A model generated the notes under the pieces. It saw only the letters and a program-made list of their open reading frames with translations, made no database searches and was not told where the DNA came from. A DNA stretch of 64,000 bases, from the NCBI GenBank assembly GCA_020633295.1, contig JACKDW010000007.1, positions 62,001 to 126,000 of the forward strand, given 5' to 3'. Source of the DNA: Myxococcales bacterium. GTDB lineage: Bacteria; Myxococcota_A; Polyangia; Nannocystales; Nannocystaceae. Numbering within the stretch: position 1 is the stretch's first letter; each line of letters begins with the position of its first letter. Position numbers and translations under genes: made by a program. Shown here piece by piece: positions 1-7,518 of this stretch.

Positions 1-697
1 TGCGACGCACGCCCGCGTGCGCGCGAAAGCCCCGCAGCGCGGGCCACGGGCGATAGCCCATGCGCCAGAGCGTCGGCAGCTGGCTCAGCGCCTGCGCGAT
101 CCCGGCGCAGAGCGTCCCGACGCTCCACACCAGCAGCGCTCGCTCGCCGCCGACGTCGAGCACCAGCAGCGCGACGCCGACGAGGATGCTGACGACGTTG
201 AACAGCGCCGGCGCGATCGCGGGCACGACGAAGCGCCGCTGCGCGTTGAGGATCCCCATCCACACGGCGCCGAGGCTGACGAGCGCGAGGATCGGCATCA
301 TGATCCGCGTCAGCCGGGCGGTCAGCGCGATCTTCTCGATCGACCAGCCCGCCGTGATCGCGCGGACGACCTGCTCGGCGAACAGGATCCCGAGGCCCGT
401 GAGCGCGCCGGTGAGCAGCAGCAGCCCGCCGAGCGCGAGGTTGGCGAGGTGGCGCGCCGCGTCCTCCCCGTCCTGCTTGAGCGCCGCGGTGAAGGTCGGC
501 ACGAACGCGCTGGAGAGCGCTCCCTCCGCGAGCAGATCGCGGAGCAGGTTGGGGATCCGGAACGCGACCGAGAACGCGTCCGCGAGCGCGCCGGCGCCGA
601 CCAGCCGCGACAGGATCGAGACGCGGAACAGCCCGAGGACGCGGGAGAGCGCGACGGCGAGGCTGACTTTGCCGGAGGATCGGAGCGTCTCGGACAC
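1..697 (-). CDS. murJ: MurJ/MviN lipid II flippase, N-terminal part (runs off the left edge)
   Basis: The reverse complement reads as an open frame from a GTG at 697 to the window edge, about 232 codons. It begins VSETLRSSGKVSLAVALSRV and continues with LGLFRVSILSRLVGAGALAD and FRIPNLLRDLLAEGALSSAF, the characteristic N-terminal signature of the MurJ (MviN) family. Alternating hydrophobic stretches follow, as expected for the first membrane helices of this polytopic inner-membrane protein. MurJ flips the peptidoglycan precursor lipid II from cytoplasm to periplasm. The start is GTG, with a weak AAGGCGG ribosome site about 9 nt upstream. The 3' part is outside the window. It is divergent from the UbiA-family gene. 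The family call is secure from the motif; the exact start is less so. Confidence 0.9.
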   Translation of the reverse strand, partial: MSETLRSSGKVSLAVALSRVLGLFRVSILSRLVGAGALADAFSVAFRIPNLLRDLLAEGALSSAFVPTFTAALKQDGEDAARHLANLALGGLLLLTGALTGLGILFAEQVVRAITAGWSIEKIALTARLTRIMMPILALVSLGAVWMGILNAQRRFVVPAIAPALFNVVSILVGVALLVLDVGGERALLVWSVGTLCAGIAQALSQLPTLWRMGYRPWPALRGFRAHAGVRR

Positions 698-974
698 GGA
701 TATCCGCCTTCTACGCTTTCTCGCGGCCGCCTGGTGAGTGCTCCGCGCGCGTCGGAGCCTCAACGCGCGGGCGCCCGCGCGTGTTCACGTCGCCGTCGAT
801 TCCGGCTGGCCAGCGTCGAGCATTACCACGCGCGCGGCGGTCGAGCGCAGGCGGCGCGCCCCCCCGGCGAGCGCGTGGAACATGCTCCATGCCCGTGCCA
901 TATTGGGCCGCGCTCGCGGCTGCGCGCACCGCGTTGCCTGTACCCATCCCCGGAACTTACTCCTATTCGTACCC
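698..974. other. divergent intergenic region murJ / UbiA-family gene
   Basis: This 277-bp spacer lies between two divergent genes and must hold both promoters. No convincing promoter is readable for murJ. On the plus strand TTGCCT (934-939), 17 bp, then TTACTC (957-962) is a poor sigma70-like match before the GTG at 975. Open frames crossing it have no protein-like composition. Confidence 0.3.
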
Positions 975-1856
975 GTGCTCCCACTGATCAAGACTCTTCG
1001 ACCCAAGCAGTGGATCAAGAACCTGTTCGTGGCCGTCCCGTTGATGTTCGGCCAGAAGCTCACCGATCCCACGAGCTTGCTGATCACCGCCGGCGCGGTC
1101 GCGCTGTTCTGTCTGGTCTCGGGCAGCGTCTACGTCCTCAACGACCTCGTCGACCTCGAGAAGGATCGCGCGCACCCGAAGAAGTGCAAGCGGCCGCTGC
1201 CCTCCGGTGAGCTGTCCGAGAAGACCGCGCGCACCTTCGTGATCGTCGCGGTGCCCGTCGCGCTCGCGCTCGGCTACTTCCTCGACCCGCTGTACGCGGC
1301 GATCCTCGCCGGCTACTTCGTCAACAACCTCGCGTACAGCTTCAAGGTCAAGAACCTCCCCTACGTCGACGTGCTCTCGATCGCGCTCGGCTTCATCCTG
1401 CGCGTGCTCGCCGGCGCGGCCGCGCTGAACATCAACCCCTCCCTCTGGGTGGTCGCCACGACGGGGCTGCTGGCGATGTTCCTCGGCTTCGGCAAGCGCG
1501 CGCACGAGCTCTCGGCGCCGCCGGAGCAGGCCGAGAAGCAGCGAGCCGTGCTCGCGCGCTACAACGCCGGGTTGACGCGCGCGCTGCTGTACGCGCTCGG
1601 CGTCGCCAGCGTGAGCGTGTACCTCGCCTACACGATGTCCGCCCACGTCGCGCAGCTGTTCACGCCGGCCGCCGCCGGCAAGCTGCCCTACACGACCGTG
1701 CTCGCGCTGATCGCCATCCCGCGCTTCATTCAGCTCGCGGTCACGCGCCCCGACGCCGAGAGCCCGACCGAGGAGATGCTCCGCGATCCGCTGTTCATGG
1801 GCTCCTTCGTCGTCTGGCTCGTGCTGCTCGCGGCCATCCTCTACGGCTGGCTCTGA
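975..1856 (+). CDS. UbiA-family prenyltransferase, decaprenyl-phosphate phosphoribosyltransferase-like
   Basis: This is a 293-aa integral membrane protein if started at GTG 975. The N-terminus LIKTLRPKQWIKNLFVAVPL is typical of the DPPR-synthase-like branch of UbiA prenyltransferases. The first Asp-rich motif is NDLVDLEKDRAHPKKCKRP and the second conserved loop is YSFKVKNLPYVDVLSIALGF. These motifs bind Mg-pyrophosphate of a polyprenyl substrate. Members of this branch transfer phosphoribose to decaprenyl phosphate, giving a lipid-linked pentose donor for envelope glycans. Which acceptor is used here cannot be told from sequence. The frame stays open upstream, but the conserved part starts only a few residues after GTG 975, so I chose that start; no strong ribosome site supports it. 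It stands alone, divergent from murJ. Confidence 0.8.
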   Translation: MLPLIKTLRPKQWIKNLFVAVPLMFGQKLTDPTSLLITAGAVALFCLVSGSVYVLNDLVDLEKDRAHPKKCKRPLPSGELSEKTARTFVIVAVPVALALGYFLDPLYAAILAGYFVNNLAYSFKVKNLPYVDVLSIALGFILRVLAGAAALNINPSLWVVATTGLLAMFLGFGKRAHELSAPPEQAEKQRAVLARYNAGLTRALLYALGVASVSVYLAYTMSAHVAQLFTPAAAGKLPYTTVLALIAIPRFIQLAVTRPDAESPTEEMLRDPLFMGSFVVWLVLLAAILYGWL

Positions 1857-2005
1857 GCACACTCTGACCGTTTGGACATAGACGTCGGTCCGCGTCGCGG
1901 TGGCCCCTCGCGCGATCCAATTGGGCCCGGCGCCGACGCTCACCGGCGACGCGCGAGCCCGGAGGGGCCCGAGGACGGCGAGCGACGACACGCGCGCCTA
2001 CGTCC

Positions 2006-2224
2006 GTGGCAGGTCTGACGCGACGCAGCGGCTCCGATGCTCACGGGCCGTGCTCTCCAGAAGTGCCCGAGGACGGCGACGACACTCGGGTCTTCATCCG
2101 CTCAGGCGCGGGTCCGAGTGGCAGCGCGAACGCGAAGCAGCGCCCCGAGCCCCGCGCGTCGAGGGGGTCGAACGCGTATGACCGTTGGGCGCCCGGGGCG
2201 ACGTCGATCCGCGCCTCCAAGTAG
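2006..2224 (+). CDS. possible small hydrophilic protein (72 aa)
   Basis: A GTG-started frame of 72 codons with few hydrophobic residues, rich in Gly, Ser, Arg and Pro, and with an acidic patch (EVPEDGDDTRVF). I recognise no family. Third codon positions are strongly G/C from about codon 20 onward, as in the real genes here. The TAG stop sits 1 nt before a perfect hairpin that also ends the convergent VWA gene. Both facts favour a real gene. Against it, there is no clear ribosome site and no homolog I know. The true start may lie further downstream. Confidence 0.35.
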   Translation: MAGLTRRSGSDAHGPCSPEVPEDGDDTRVFIRSGAGPSGSANAKQRPEPRASRGSNAYDRWAPGATSIRASK

Positions 2225-2225
2225 A

Positions 2226-2257
2226 ACAGGGCGCACGCCCTGCGGCGCGCGCCCTGT
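2226..2257. terminator. hairpin between convergent genes, likely bidirectional terminator
   Basis: ACAGGGCGC (2226-2234) pairs perfectly with GCGCCCTGT (2249-2257). It sits directly after the stop of the possible small gene and 20 bp beyond the stop of the VWA lipoprotein on the other strand. No long T tract follows on either side, so it may be a weak or Rho-assisted end. Confidence 0.55.
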
Positions 2258-2276
2258 CTGTAGCGACACCCGAGAT

Positions 2277-4022
2277 CTAGAGGTTCGGGCAGTCGCGCTG
2301 GACCAGGTCGGAGAGGACGCAGGTCGCGGTGACCGAGGAGCCGGCCTTGGCGGCCGAGTTACGCACCAGCGTGAACTCGAGGTTCCAGCCCGCGTCGAGG
2401 CACTCGGCCTGCATGTCGTCGAGCGTGCTCGGCGTCAGCGGGCTCGCCGGGTTGTCGATGCGGTAGACGAAGCACGCGGTGGCGCCGGGCGGCGGCACGA
2501 GCTCGCCGAGGTCGGGATCGAAGCCGCACTCGGGGATCGGGGTCTGATCGCCGGTGGCCGCGTTCTCCTCGACGAGCGTGCACTCGGGCTCGAGGATCTC
2601 GGTCTCGGGATCGGAGTCGGCGACGCAGGCCTTGAAGCACGCGGGCTTGATCTGGTCGCGGATCTTGTTGGCGATGGCGTCGAGCGCGGCCGAGTAGCTC
2701 GCGCTGCAGATCGAGAACAGGTTGCGCTCGCCGTCGACCGCGAAGGCCTCGGCGAAGTCACGCATACGCACCGGCGGGATCGCGCTGCCGCCGTCGCCCG
2801 ACGTGCAGCCCGGGCCGATGCCGAACTTGATCTGCTCGGCCTGATCCGGGTTGTCGATGTAGGGGATCTCCGCCTGCATCGTCTCGTAGCCCTCGGGCAC
2901 GCCGCCGATGATCGAGACCAGGACCTCCTGGTTCTGGTCGATCATCTTCTTCTCCTGCTCGATCGCGTTGATCTGCTGGATGTACTTGTCGAGCGGGATG
3001 AGGACCGCCTTGGCGTCCTCGCTGCCGTCGTCCGCGAGCGTGCCGCCGTTGATGTCCTTGTTGACGGTGCGGCAGGACGTGTACGGACCCGGCGCGGCGC
3101 CGTCACACTCGACGCCCGCGTTCCAGCACACGGCGCTGGTCGGCGAGGACGCGCCTTCCTCCCAGGACCACTGGTTGTTGAGGTCGAGGAAGATGTTCTG
3201 CTGCGCGGTCTGGAACGAGCAGTCGGCCTCGTCGGTGACGTGGACGATGGAGAGGATCGCGGCGTCGCGAAGGAAGCCGTAGTTGACCTCGCCCTCCTGC
3301 TCGGCGCGGGCCAGCGCCCACCACATCGACTCGAGCTGCGACTCGAAACCGCAGCCGTTGATGCCCTGGGGCCCGAGGCAGCGGAACGCGGCGTTCGCCG
3401 CCGAGATGCCGAGGCCCGAGGCGGCCGCCTCAACGCCCGAGGGGAGGTTGAGCTGGCCCTCGATGTTCTCGATCCAGAAGCGGGCCTCCTCGGAGGAGTC
3501 CTGCTCGATCGACGTCGGCCGCCACTCGCCCTGGAGCGCGTCGTGGACGCCCTGGTCGCAGAAGTCGGTGCAGGCCGCGGTCGCGTCGATCATCTCGGGC
3601 GCGAACACGAAGTCGTTGCGCCCGCCGTCCGCGCCGATGCGGTTGCGGCAGCTGTCGAGCGCGAAGCGACCCTGGTTGGCCGGACGCGGGAAGTTGTCGG
3701 GGGTGCAGCGCGGGTTCCCGAAGTCGGTCGTGGTGACCGCCATGCGGTAGTTCGCCTTCACGTCGTCGGCCTCGAGCACGTCGATGAACGAGCCGAAGTT
3801 GCCCGACAGCCGCTGCTGCTCCTCACCCATCGAGCCGGAGTTGTCGATGACGAAGAGGATGTCGACATCCTTGTTGATCGCGAGCGCGATGCCGACATCA
3901 CCGGCGGCGGCGCTGTCGTACTGCACCGGCTTCACCGGGTGCGCGAGACAGGCGAACAGGTGCGGCAACGCGACCGCAAAACCCGCCAGGATGGCGACTC
4001 GAGAAAGAATGGAAGCACGCAT
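2277..4022 (-). CDS. VWA-domain lipoprotein
   Basis: A 581-aa secreted protein. Residues 1-24 form a signal peptide ending in lipobox LFAC, so Cys25 is the likely lipidated residue. A von Willebrand factor A domain follows at once: ILFVIDNSGSMGEEQ (residues 55-69) carries the metal-binding DxSxS (Asp60, Ser62, Ser64). Many paired cysteines (CTPDNF, DSCRN, CTDFCDQG, ACFKACV) suggest disulfides in an extracytoplasmic setting. VWA domains bind proteins through the metal site; the ligand is unknown. The ATG start is well supported by GGAGGA 8 nt upstream. The gene is monocistronic: a hairpin follows its stop, and a repeat-containing 240-bp region separates it from der upstream. Confidence 0.85.
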   Translation of the reverse strand: MRASILSRVAILAGFAVALPHLFACLAHPVKPVQYDSAAAGDVGIALAINKDVDILFVIDNSGSMGEEQQRLSGNFGSFIDVLEADDVKANYRMAVTTTDFGNPRCTPDNFPRPANQGRFALDSCRNRIGADGGRNDFVFAPEMIDATAACTDFCDQGVHDALQGEWRPTSIEQDSSEEARFWIENIEGQLNLPSGVEAAASGLGISAANAAFRCLGPQGINGCGFESQLESMWWALARAEQEGEVNYGFLRDAAILSIVHVTDEADCSFQTAQQNIFLDLNNQWSWEEGASSPTSAVCWNAGVECDGAAPGPYTSCRTVNKDINGGTLADDGSEDAKAVLIPLDKYIQQINAIEQEKKMIDQNQEVLVSIIGGVPEGYETMQAEIPYIDNPDQAEQIKFGIGPGCTSGDGGSAIPPVRMRDFAEAFAVDGERNLFSICSASYSAALDAIANKIRDQIKPACFKACVADSDPETEILEPECTLVEENAATGDQTPIPECGFDPDLGELVPPPGATACFVYRIDNPASPLTPSTLDDMQAECLDAGWNLEFTLVRNSAAKAGSSVTATCVLSDLVQRDCPNL

Positions 4023-4144
4023 TTGGGATCCTCCAGGGGACGGTCCGAACCCTCATCCCCGTACGAAGCAAGCTCGGGGCCAACACAATCGCAAAGGAAT
4101 CCGGCGGTGTAAAGAGGCCTTGAACATGGTGTAACGCCCTGCGC

Positions 4145-4172
4145 GTTGGCGATTCGTCGCGAAATCGCCAAC
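4145..4172. repeat. perfect 10-bp inverted repeat between der and the VWA gene
   Basis: GTTGGCGATT (4145-4154), 8-nt loop, AATCGCCAAC (4163-4172). A third half-site, GTTGGCG, starts at 4176. It lies about 95 bp past the der stop and 123 bp before the VWA start, both on the minus strand. It could terminate the era-der transcript (no T run follows) or be an operator for the VWA gene. Further in, TTACACC occurs twice 22 nt apart on the minus strand, another possible binding site. Confidence 0.45.
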
Positions 4173-4264
4173 GGAGTTGGCGGGGTTTGATCGTCCGCGA
4201 CGCGCGCGACAGACTCGCGCGCCAGGGGCAAACCCAGAGCCAGGCGCGTTGTGACGGCGATTCT

Positions 4265-5965
4265 TCACCGTCGCGGGCTCGAGCGCTTGCGAGGGGCCCC
4301 CTCGTCCGCGCGTGTTCGCGCGCGATTTCCCTTTCCGCGCGCGCGCACCACGATCCGCACGGGGATCCCTCGCAGGCTCCAGCGCCTCCGGATCCGGCGC
4401 AGCAGGTAGCGCTCGTAGGACGGCTGGAGGGAGCGACCGTGGTTGGCGGAGATCACGATCAGCGGCGGCTCGCGCTCGGCCTGGGTCGCGTAGAGCAGAC
4501 GCACCGGCTTGGCGCCGTGCATGGGCGGCGGGTGCTCGGCGACCGCGGCCGCCAGCTCCTCGTTGAGCGCGGCGGTCGGCAGCCGACGCCGCAGCGCCTG
4601 GGCGGTTCGAAGACAGGCGCCCAGGGCGTCGTTGAGCCCGATGGGCTTGCCCGCCCCTGCCCCGCGCGCCTGGGGATCGCCGAGCACCGAGGTCTTGAGG
4701 ATGAAGGGTCGCTCGAGGAAGTTGAGCCGCTCCTCGGTGTCACGGATGCGCCGCGTCGCCGCCGCCTTGTCCTTCACGAGCAGGTCCCACTTGTGCAGGA
4801 GGACGACGACGCCCTTCCCGCGCGTGAACGCCATGCGCGCGAGTCGTTGATCCTGATCGGTGACACCGGCGGTCGCGTCGATCACCAGCACGACGATCTG
4901 CGTGCGCTCCATGACGCGGATCGCCTTGATCGCGGCCAGCTTCTCCATGGCCCGCGCGATCTGCTTGCGGCGGCGCAGGCCGGCGGTGTCGATGAGCACG
5001 AGCTCCTCGCCGTTGTGCTCAAAGGGCAGCTCGATCGGGTCGCGCGTGGTGCCGGCGGTCGCGTCGACGATCACCCGCGGGCTCTTGAACAGCGCGTTGA
5101 CCAGGGTCGACTTGCCGGCGTTGGGGCGGCCCATGAACGCGATGCGCGTGCCGCTGGGCTGCACGAGCGTGTCCCGCCGCGGCACGGGCGGCAGGCGCTC
5201 GAGCACGGCGTCACACAGCTCGCGGCTGTTGCGGCCGTGGGCCGCTGAGACCGGGATTACGTCGCCGAGGCCGAGCTCGTGGAAGGCGCTCGCCGCCAGC
5301 TCGCGCTCGGGGTTGTCGACCTTGTTGGCGACGACCAGCGTCTCGCGCCCCGAGCGTCGCAGCAGCCCCGCGATCTCGACGTCGACGGCGGTCGGCCCGG
5401 CGCTCGCGTCGACGACGAACAGGATCAGGTCGGCCTCGTCGATCGCGACCTCGGCCTGGGCCTGGATGTGCTTGGGCAGGCCGTCGTCGAGCGAGGGGTC
5501 GAGACCACCTGTATCAACGACCATGTAGCTTCGGCCCTCCCAGGTGCTCACGCCGTAGAGCCGGTCGCGCGTGACGCCGGGGCGATCCTCGACGATCGCC
5601 TTGCGCGCGCCGACGAGGCGATTGAACAGGGTCGACTTGCCGACGTTGGGGCGGCCGACGATGGCGACGAGGCCGTGGCTCCGATCCGCGCGCTCGTCTT
5701 CGGCGGCGAGCTCGTCGTCGAGTTCGTCGTCGAGTTCGTCGTCGAGTTCGTCGTCGCGTTCGTCGTCGAGCCCTGCTTCGTTAACTCCTGCTTCGTCACG
5801 CGCGTCGCCGTCGGCGTTGGTCTCGTCCGCGCCGACGTCGTCCGCGCCGACGTCGTCCGCGCCGACGTCGTCCGCGCCGACGTCGTCCGCGCCGACCTCT
5901 TCCGCGCTGACCTCCGCGCTGATGTCCTTCGCGCCGATGTCGTCCGCACCATGCTCGCCGCTCAC
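4265..5965 (-). CDS. der: ribosome-assembly GTPase Der (EngA) with long acidic N-terminal extension
   Basis: A 566-aa protein with two tandem GTPase domains followed by a C-terminal KH-like region, the Der/EngA layout that matures the 50S subunit. G1 of domain 1 is GRPNVGKS (residues 104-111), with DTGG nearby. Domain 2 has GRPNAGKS, DTAG and HKWD. Typical Der is about 440-490 aa; the excess is a roughly 95-residue N-terminal stretch of VGADD repeats (residues 24-46) and DDEL repeats (71-86). The GTG start overlaps the era stop (GTGA, 5962-5965) and is preceded by GGAGGTGA, so the extension is very likely translated and coupled to era. The role of the acidic arm is unknown. The C-terminus is basic (RARGKGNRARTRADEG), as often in Der. 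Confidence 0.95.
   Translation of the reverse strand: MSGEHGADDIGAKDISAEVSAEEVGADDVGADDVGADDVGADDVGADETNADGDARDEAGVNEAGLDDERDDELDDELDDELDDELAAEDERADRSHGLVAIVGRPNVGKSTLFNRLVGARKAIVEDRPGVTRDRLYGVSTWEGRSYMVVDTGGLDPSLDDGLPKHIQAQAEVAIDEADLILFVVDASAGPTAVDVEIAGLLRRSGRETLVVANKVDNPERELAASAFHELGLGDVIPVSAAHGRNSRELCDAVLERLPPVPRRDTLVQPSGTRIAFMGRPNAGKSTLVNALFKSPRVIVDATAGTTRDPIELPFEHNGEELVLIDTAGLRRRKQIARAMEKLAAIKAIRVMERTQIVVLVIDATAGVTDQDQRLARMAFTRGKGVVVLLHKWDLLVKDKAAATRRIRDTEERLNFLERPFILKTSVLGDPQARGAGAGKPIGLNDALGACLRTAQALRRRLPTAALNEELAAAVAEHPPPMHGAKPVRLLYATQAEREPPLIVISANHGRSLQPSYERYLLRRIRRRWSLRGIPVRIVVRARGKGNRARTRADEGAPRKRSSPRR
5708..5755 (-). repeat. 12-bp tandem repeat in der encoding (DDEL)n
   Basis: About four copies of a 12-bp unit (gagttcgtcgtc on the plus strand) in frame with der, encoding DDEL units at residues 71-86. 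Copies are almost identical, which suggests recent slippage expansion without frameshift. Confidence 0.85.
5825..5896 (-). repeat. 15-bp tandem repeat in der encoding (VGADD)n
   Basis: Four to five near-identical 15-bp units (gcgccgacgtcgtcc on the plus strand), in frame, encoding VGADD at der residues 24-46. With the 12-bp array nearby it makes the acidic N-terminal arm of Der. Confidence 0.85.
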
Positions 5966-6984
5966 GACTCACCTCCGACCGGCTCGTGGTACCCGAGCTT
6001 CTCGAGCAACACGGGGTTCTTGGTCCAGTTGCGCGTGACCTTGACGTTCACGAACAGGTCACAGGGGCGACCGGTAAATTCCGCGATGTCCTGGCGCGCG
6101 CGGGTCGAGATGGACTTGATGGTCTTGCCCTTACGCCCGATCAAGATGGCTTTCTGGCTGTCGCGCTCGACGTGGATGACGGCGCGGATGGTGTCCTTCT
6201 CGGGCCGCTCCTTGAACGACTCGATCGTCACGGCGCAGCTGTAGGGGAGCTCCTGCGAGAGCGTGGCGAAGAGCGCCGCGCGCACGCGCTCACCGGCGTG
6301 CCAGCGCATCGCGCGGTCGCTGAGCTGCTCCGCGTCGTACAGCGGCGGGCTCTCGGGCAGGAAGCGCACCAGCTCGTCCTCGAGCCGATCGAGGCCGTTG
6401 CCCGCCCGCGCGCTCGTGGGGACGATGAAAGCGAACGACGCGCGGCTGGACCACGCGCGGATGATCGGCAGCAGCAGCCCGGGCGAGGACAACCTGTCGA
6501 GCTTGGTGAGGACCAAGCCCAGCGGTCGCCCGGTCTTCTCGAGGGCTGAGAGCACCGCGAGCGCGCCCGGGCCAGGCTCCCAGCGCTCCGCCGTCTCGCT
6601 GTCGGCGACGATCGGGATCTCGGCGAGCATCAGGACAAGGTCGACGTCACGCGCGCCTCGCATGGCCTCGTCGACCATGAAGGTGTTGAGCGCGGAGCGT
6701 GCTCGGTGGATCCCGGGGGTGTCGACGAGCACGGCCTGAAACCGCGCGGTGCTCCACACGCCGAGCATGCGCTCGCGGGTGGTCTGCGGGAGCGCCGAGG
6801 CCACGGCGAGCTCGGTGCCGAGGAGCGCGTTGAGCAGCGTCGACTTGCCGACGTTGGGCCGTCCGCAGAGCGCGACGAAGCCGGCGCGATGGTCCGACGT
6901 CGACGCAGCCGCGTGCGCGTCGTCGCCCGCCGCTGACGTCCGCGCCTCGTCGGCGTCTTGCCCGTGTTCAGCCCCAATCTGCAT
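5962..6984 (-). CDS. era: GTPase Era (16S rRNA / 30S assembly)
   Basis: A 340-aa Era. A 35-residue Ala/Asp-rich N-terminal extension precedes the GTPase domain: GRPNVGKS (residues 41-48), DTPG, and TKLD. The C-terminal KH domain is clear (IGRKGKTIKSISTRARQDI, then VNVKVTRNWTKNP), which binds the 3' end of 16S rRNA during 30S maturation. Usual Era is about 300 aa. The G2 region reads SALPQTTRER rather than the common RKAQTTRHR, a modest divergence. It is first in an era-der pair with a 4-nt overlap, and its start lies 110 bp from the divergent PilZ gene. Confidence 0.95.
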   Translation of the reverse strand: MQIGAEHGQDADEARTSAAGDDAHAAASTSDHRAGFVALCGRPNVGKSTLLNALLGTELAVASALPQTTRERMLGVWSTARFQAVLVDTPGIHRARSALNTFMVDEAMRGARDVDLVLMLAEIPIVADSETAERWEPGPGALAVLSALEKTGRPLGLVLTKLDRLSSPGLLLPIIRAWSSRASFAFIVPTSARAGNGLDRLEDELVRFLPESPPLYDAEQLSDRAMRWHAGERVRAALFATLSQELPYSCAVTIESFKERPEKDTIRAVIHVERDSQKAILIGRKGKTIKSISTRARQDIAEFTGRPCDLFVNVKVTRNWTKNPVLLEKLGYHEPVGGES

Positions 6985-7042
6985 GTGTTCGCCTCAGGCA
7001 GGCGGTTATTGGCGAATCCCGGGGCGGAGGCAAATTCAACAC

Positions 7043-7056
7043 TCCTACATGTAGGA
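7043..7056. promoter_or_regulatory. 14-bp perfect palindrome between era and the PilZ gene (possible operator)
   Basis: TCCTACATGTAGGA is a perfect 14-bp palindrome in the 110-bp divergent spacer. TAGGAT (7052-7057) on the plus strand could be a -10 element about 38 bp before the PilZ ATG, and the mirror TAGGAG could serve era. A symmetric protein bound here could control both genes. No clear -35 box is seen. Confidence 0.4.
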
Positions 7057-7094
7057 TATTTGACCCCACCAGCACACCTTGCGATCCTCCCGAT

Positions 7095-7445
7095 ATGACC
7101 GCGATCGCCGAGCGCCGCTCCGCCGCCCGAATCGACAAGGTGTTCCGCGTGCTGATCTCCACCGAGGACCTCGGCGATCAGTGGTACGTCGCGCGCAACA
7201 TCTCCACCTCCGGGATGTTCGTGGAGATGTCGGATCCGCTGCCCCTGCGCACGAAGGTGATCATTCGCTTTCAGTTCCCTGGGGACGAAGCCGCGATCTG
7301 CGCGATCGCGCGCATCCAGAATCACTACTACCTGCAGTACGCGGCCGACTGCGGGGATCTGCGGGCGCTGTCCGGGGTCGGGCTGCGGTTTCTTCGCTTC
7401 ATCCCCGAGATCGGCGCGCCCGTCCCGGCCGAGCGCCTGAACTGA
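7095..7445 (+). CDS. PilZ-domain protein
   Basis: A 116-aa single-domain protein. The N-terminal ERRSAARIDKVFRVLI supplies the RxxxR-like basic stretch, and ARNISTSGMFVEM matches the second PilZ motif ([DN]xSxxG). GVGLRFLRF is the typical closing strand. PilZ domains bind cyclic di-GMP or act as partner-binding adaptors; here the arginine spacing is loose, so nucleotide binding is likely but not certain. There is no signal peptide or membrane helix, so it is cytoplasmic. No good ribosome site is visible before the ATG. It stands alone, divergent from era across a palindrome. Confidence 0.8.
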   Translation: MTAIAERRSAARIDKVFRVLISTEDLGDQWYVARNISTSGMFVEMSDPLPLRTKVIIRFQFPGDEAAICAIARIQNHYYLQYAADCGDLRALSGVGLRFLRFIPEIGAPVPAERLN

Positions 7446-7518
7446 GCGAGGGCCGCCGGCGCGCGCGGGATTCGCCGATTTCTTAGCCCGACAGGGCGCC
7501 CGCGGTACGACTCGAGCC

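Noticed and set aside
2037..4112. 691-codon open frame on the plus strand across the VWA lipoprotein
   Set aside because: It is antisense to a clear gene with signal peptide, MIDAS motif and ribosome site. The product is Arg/Val/Asp-rich with no domain; high GC makes antisense stops rare.
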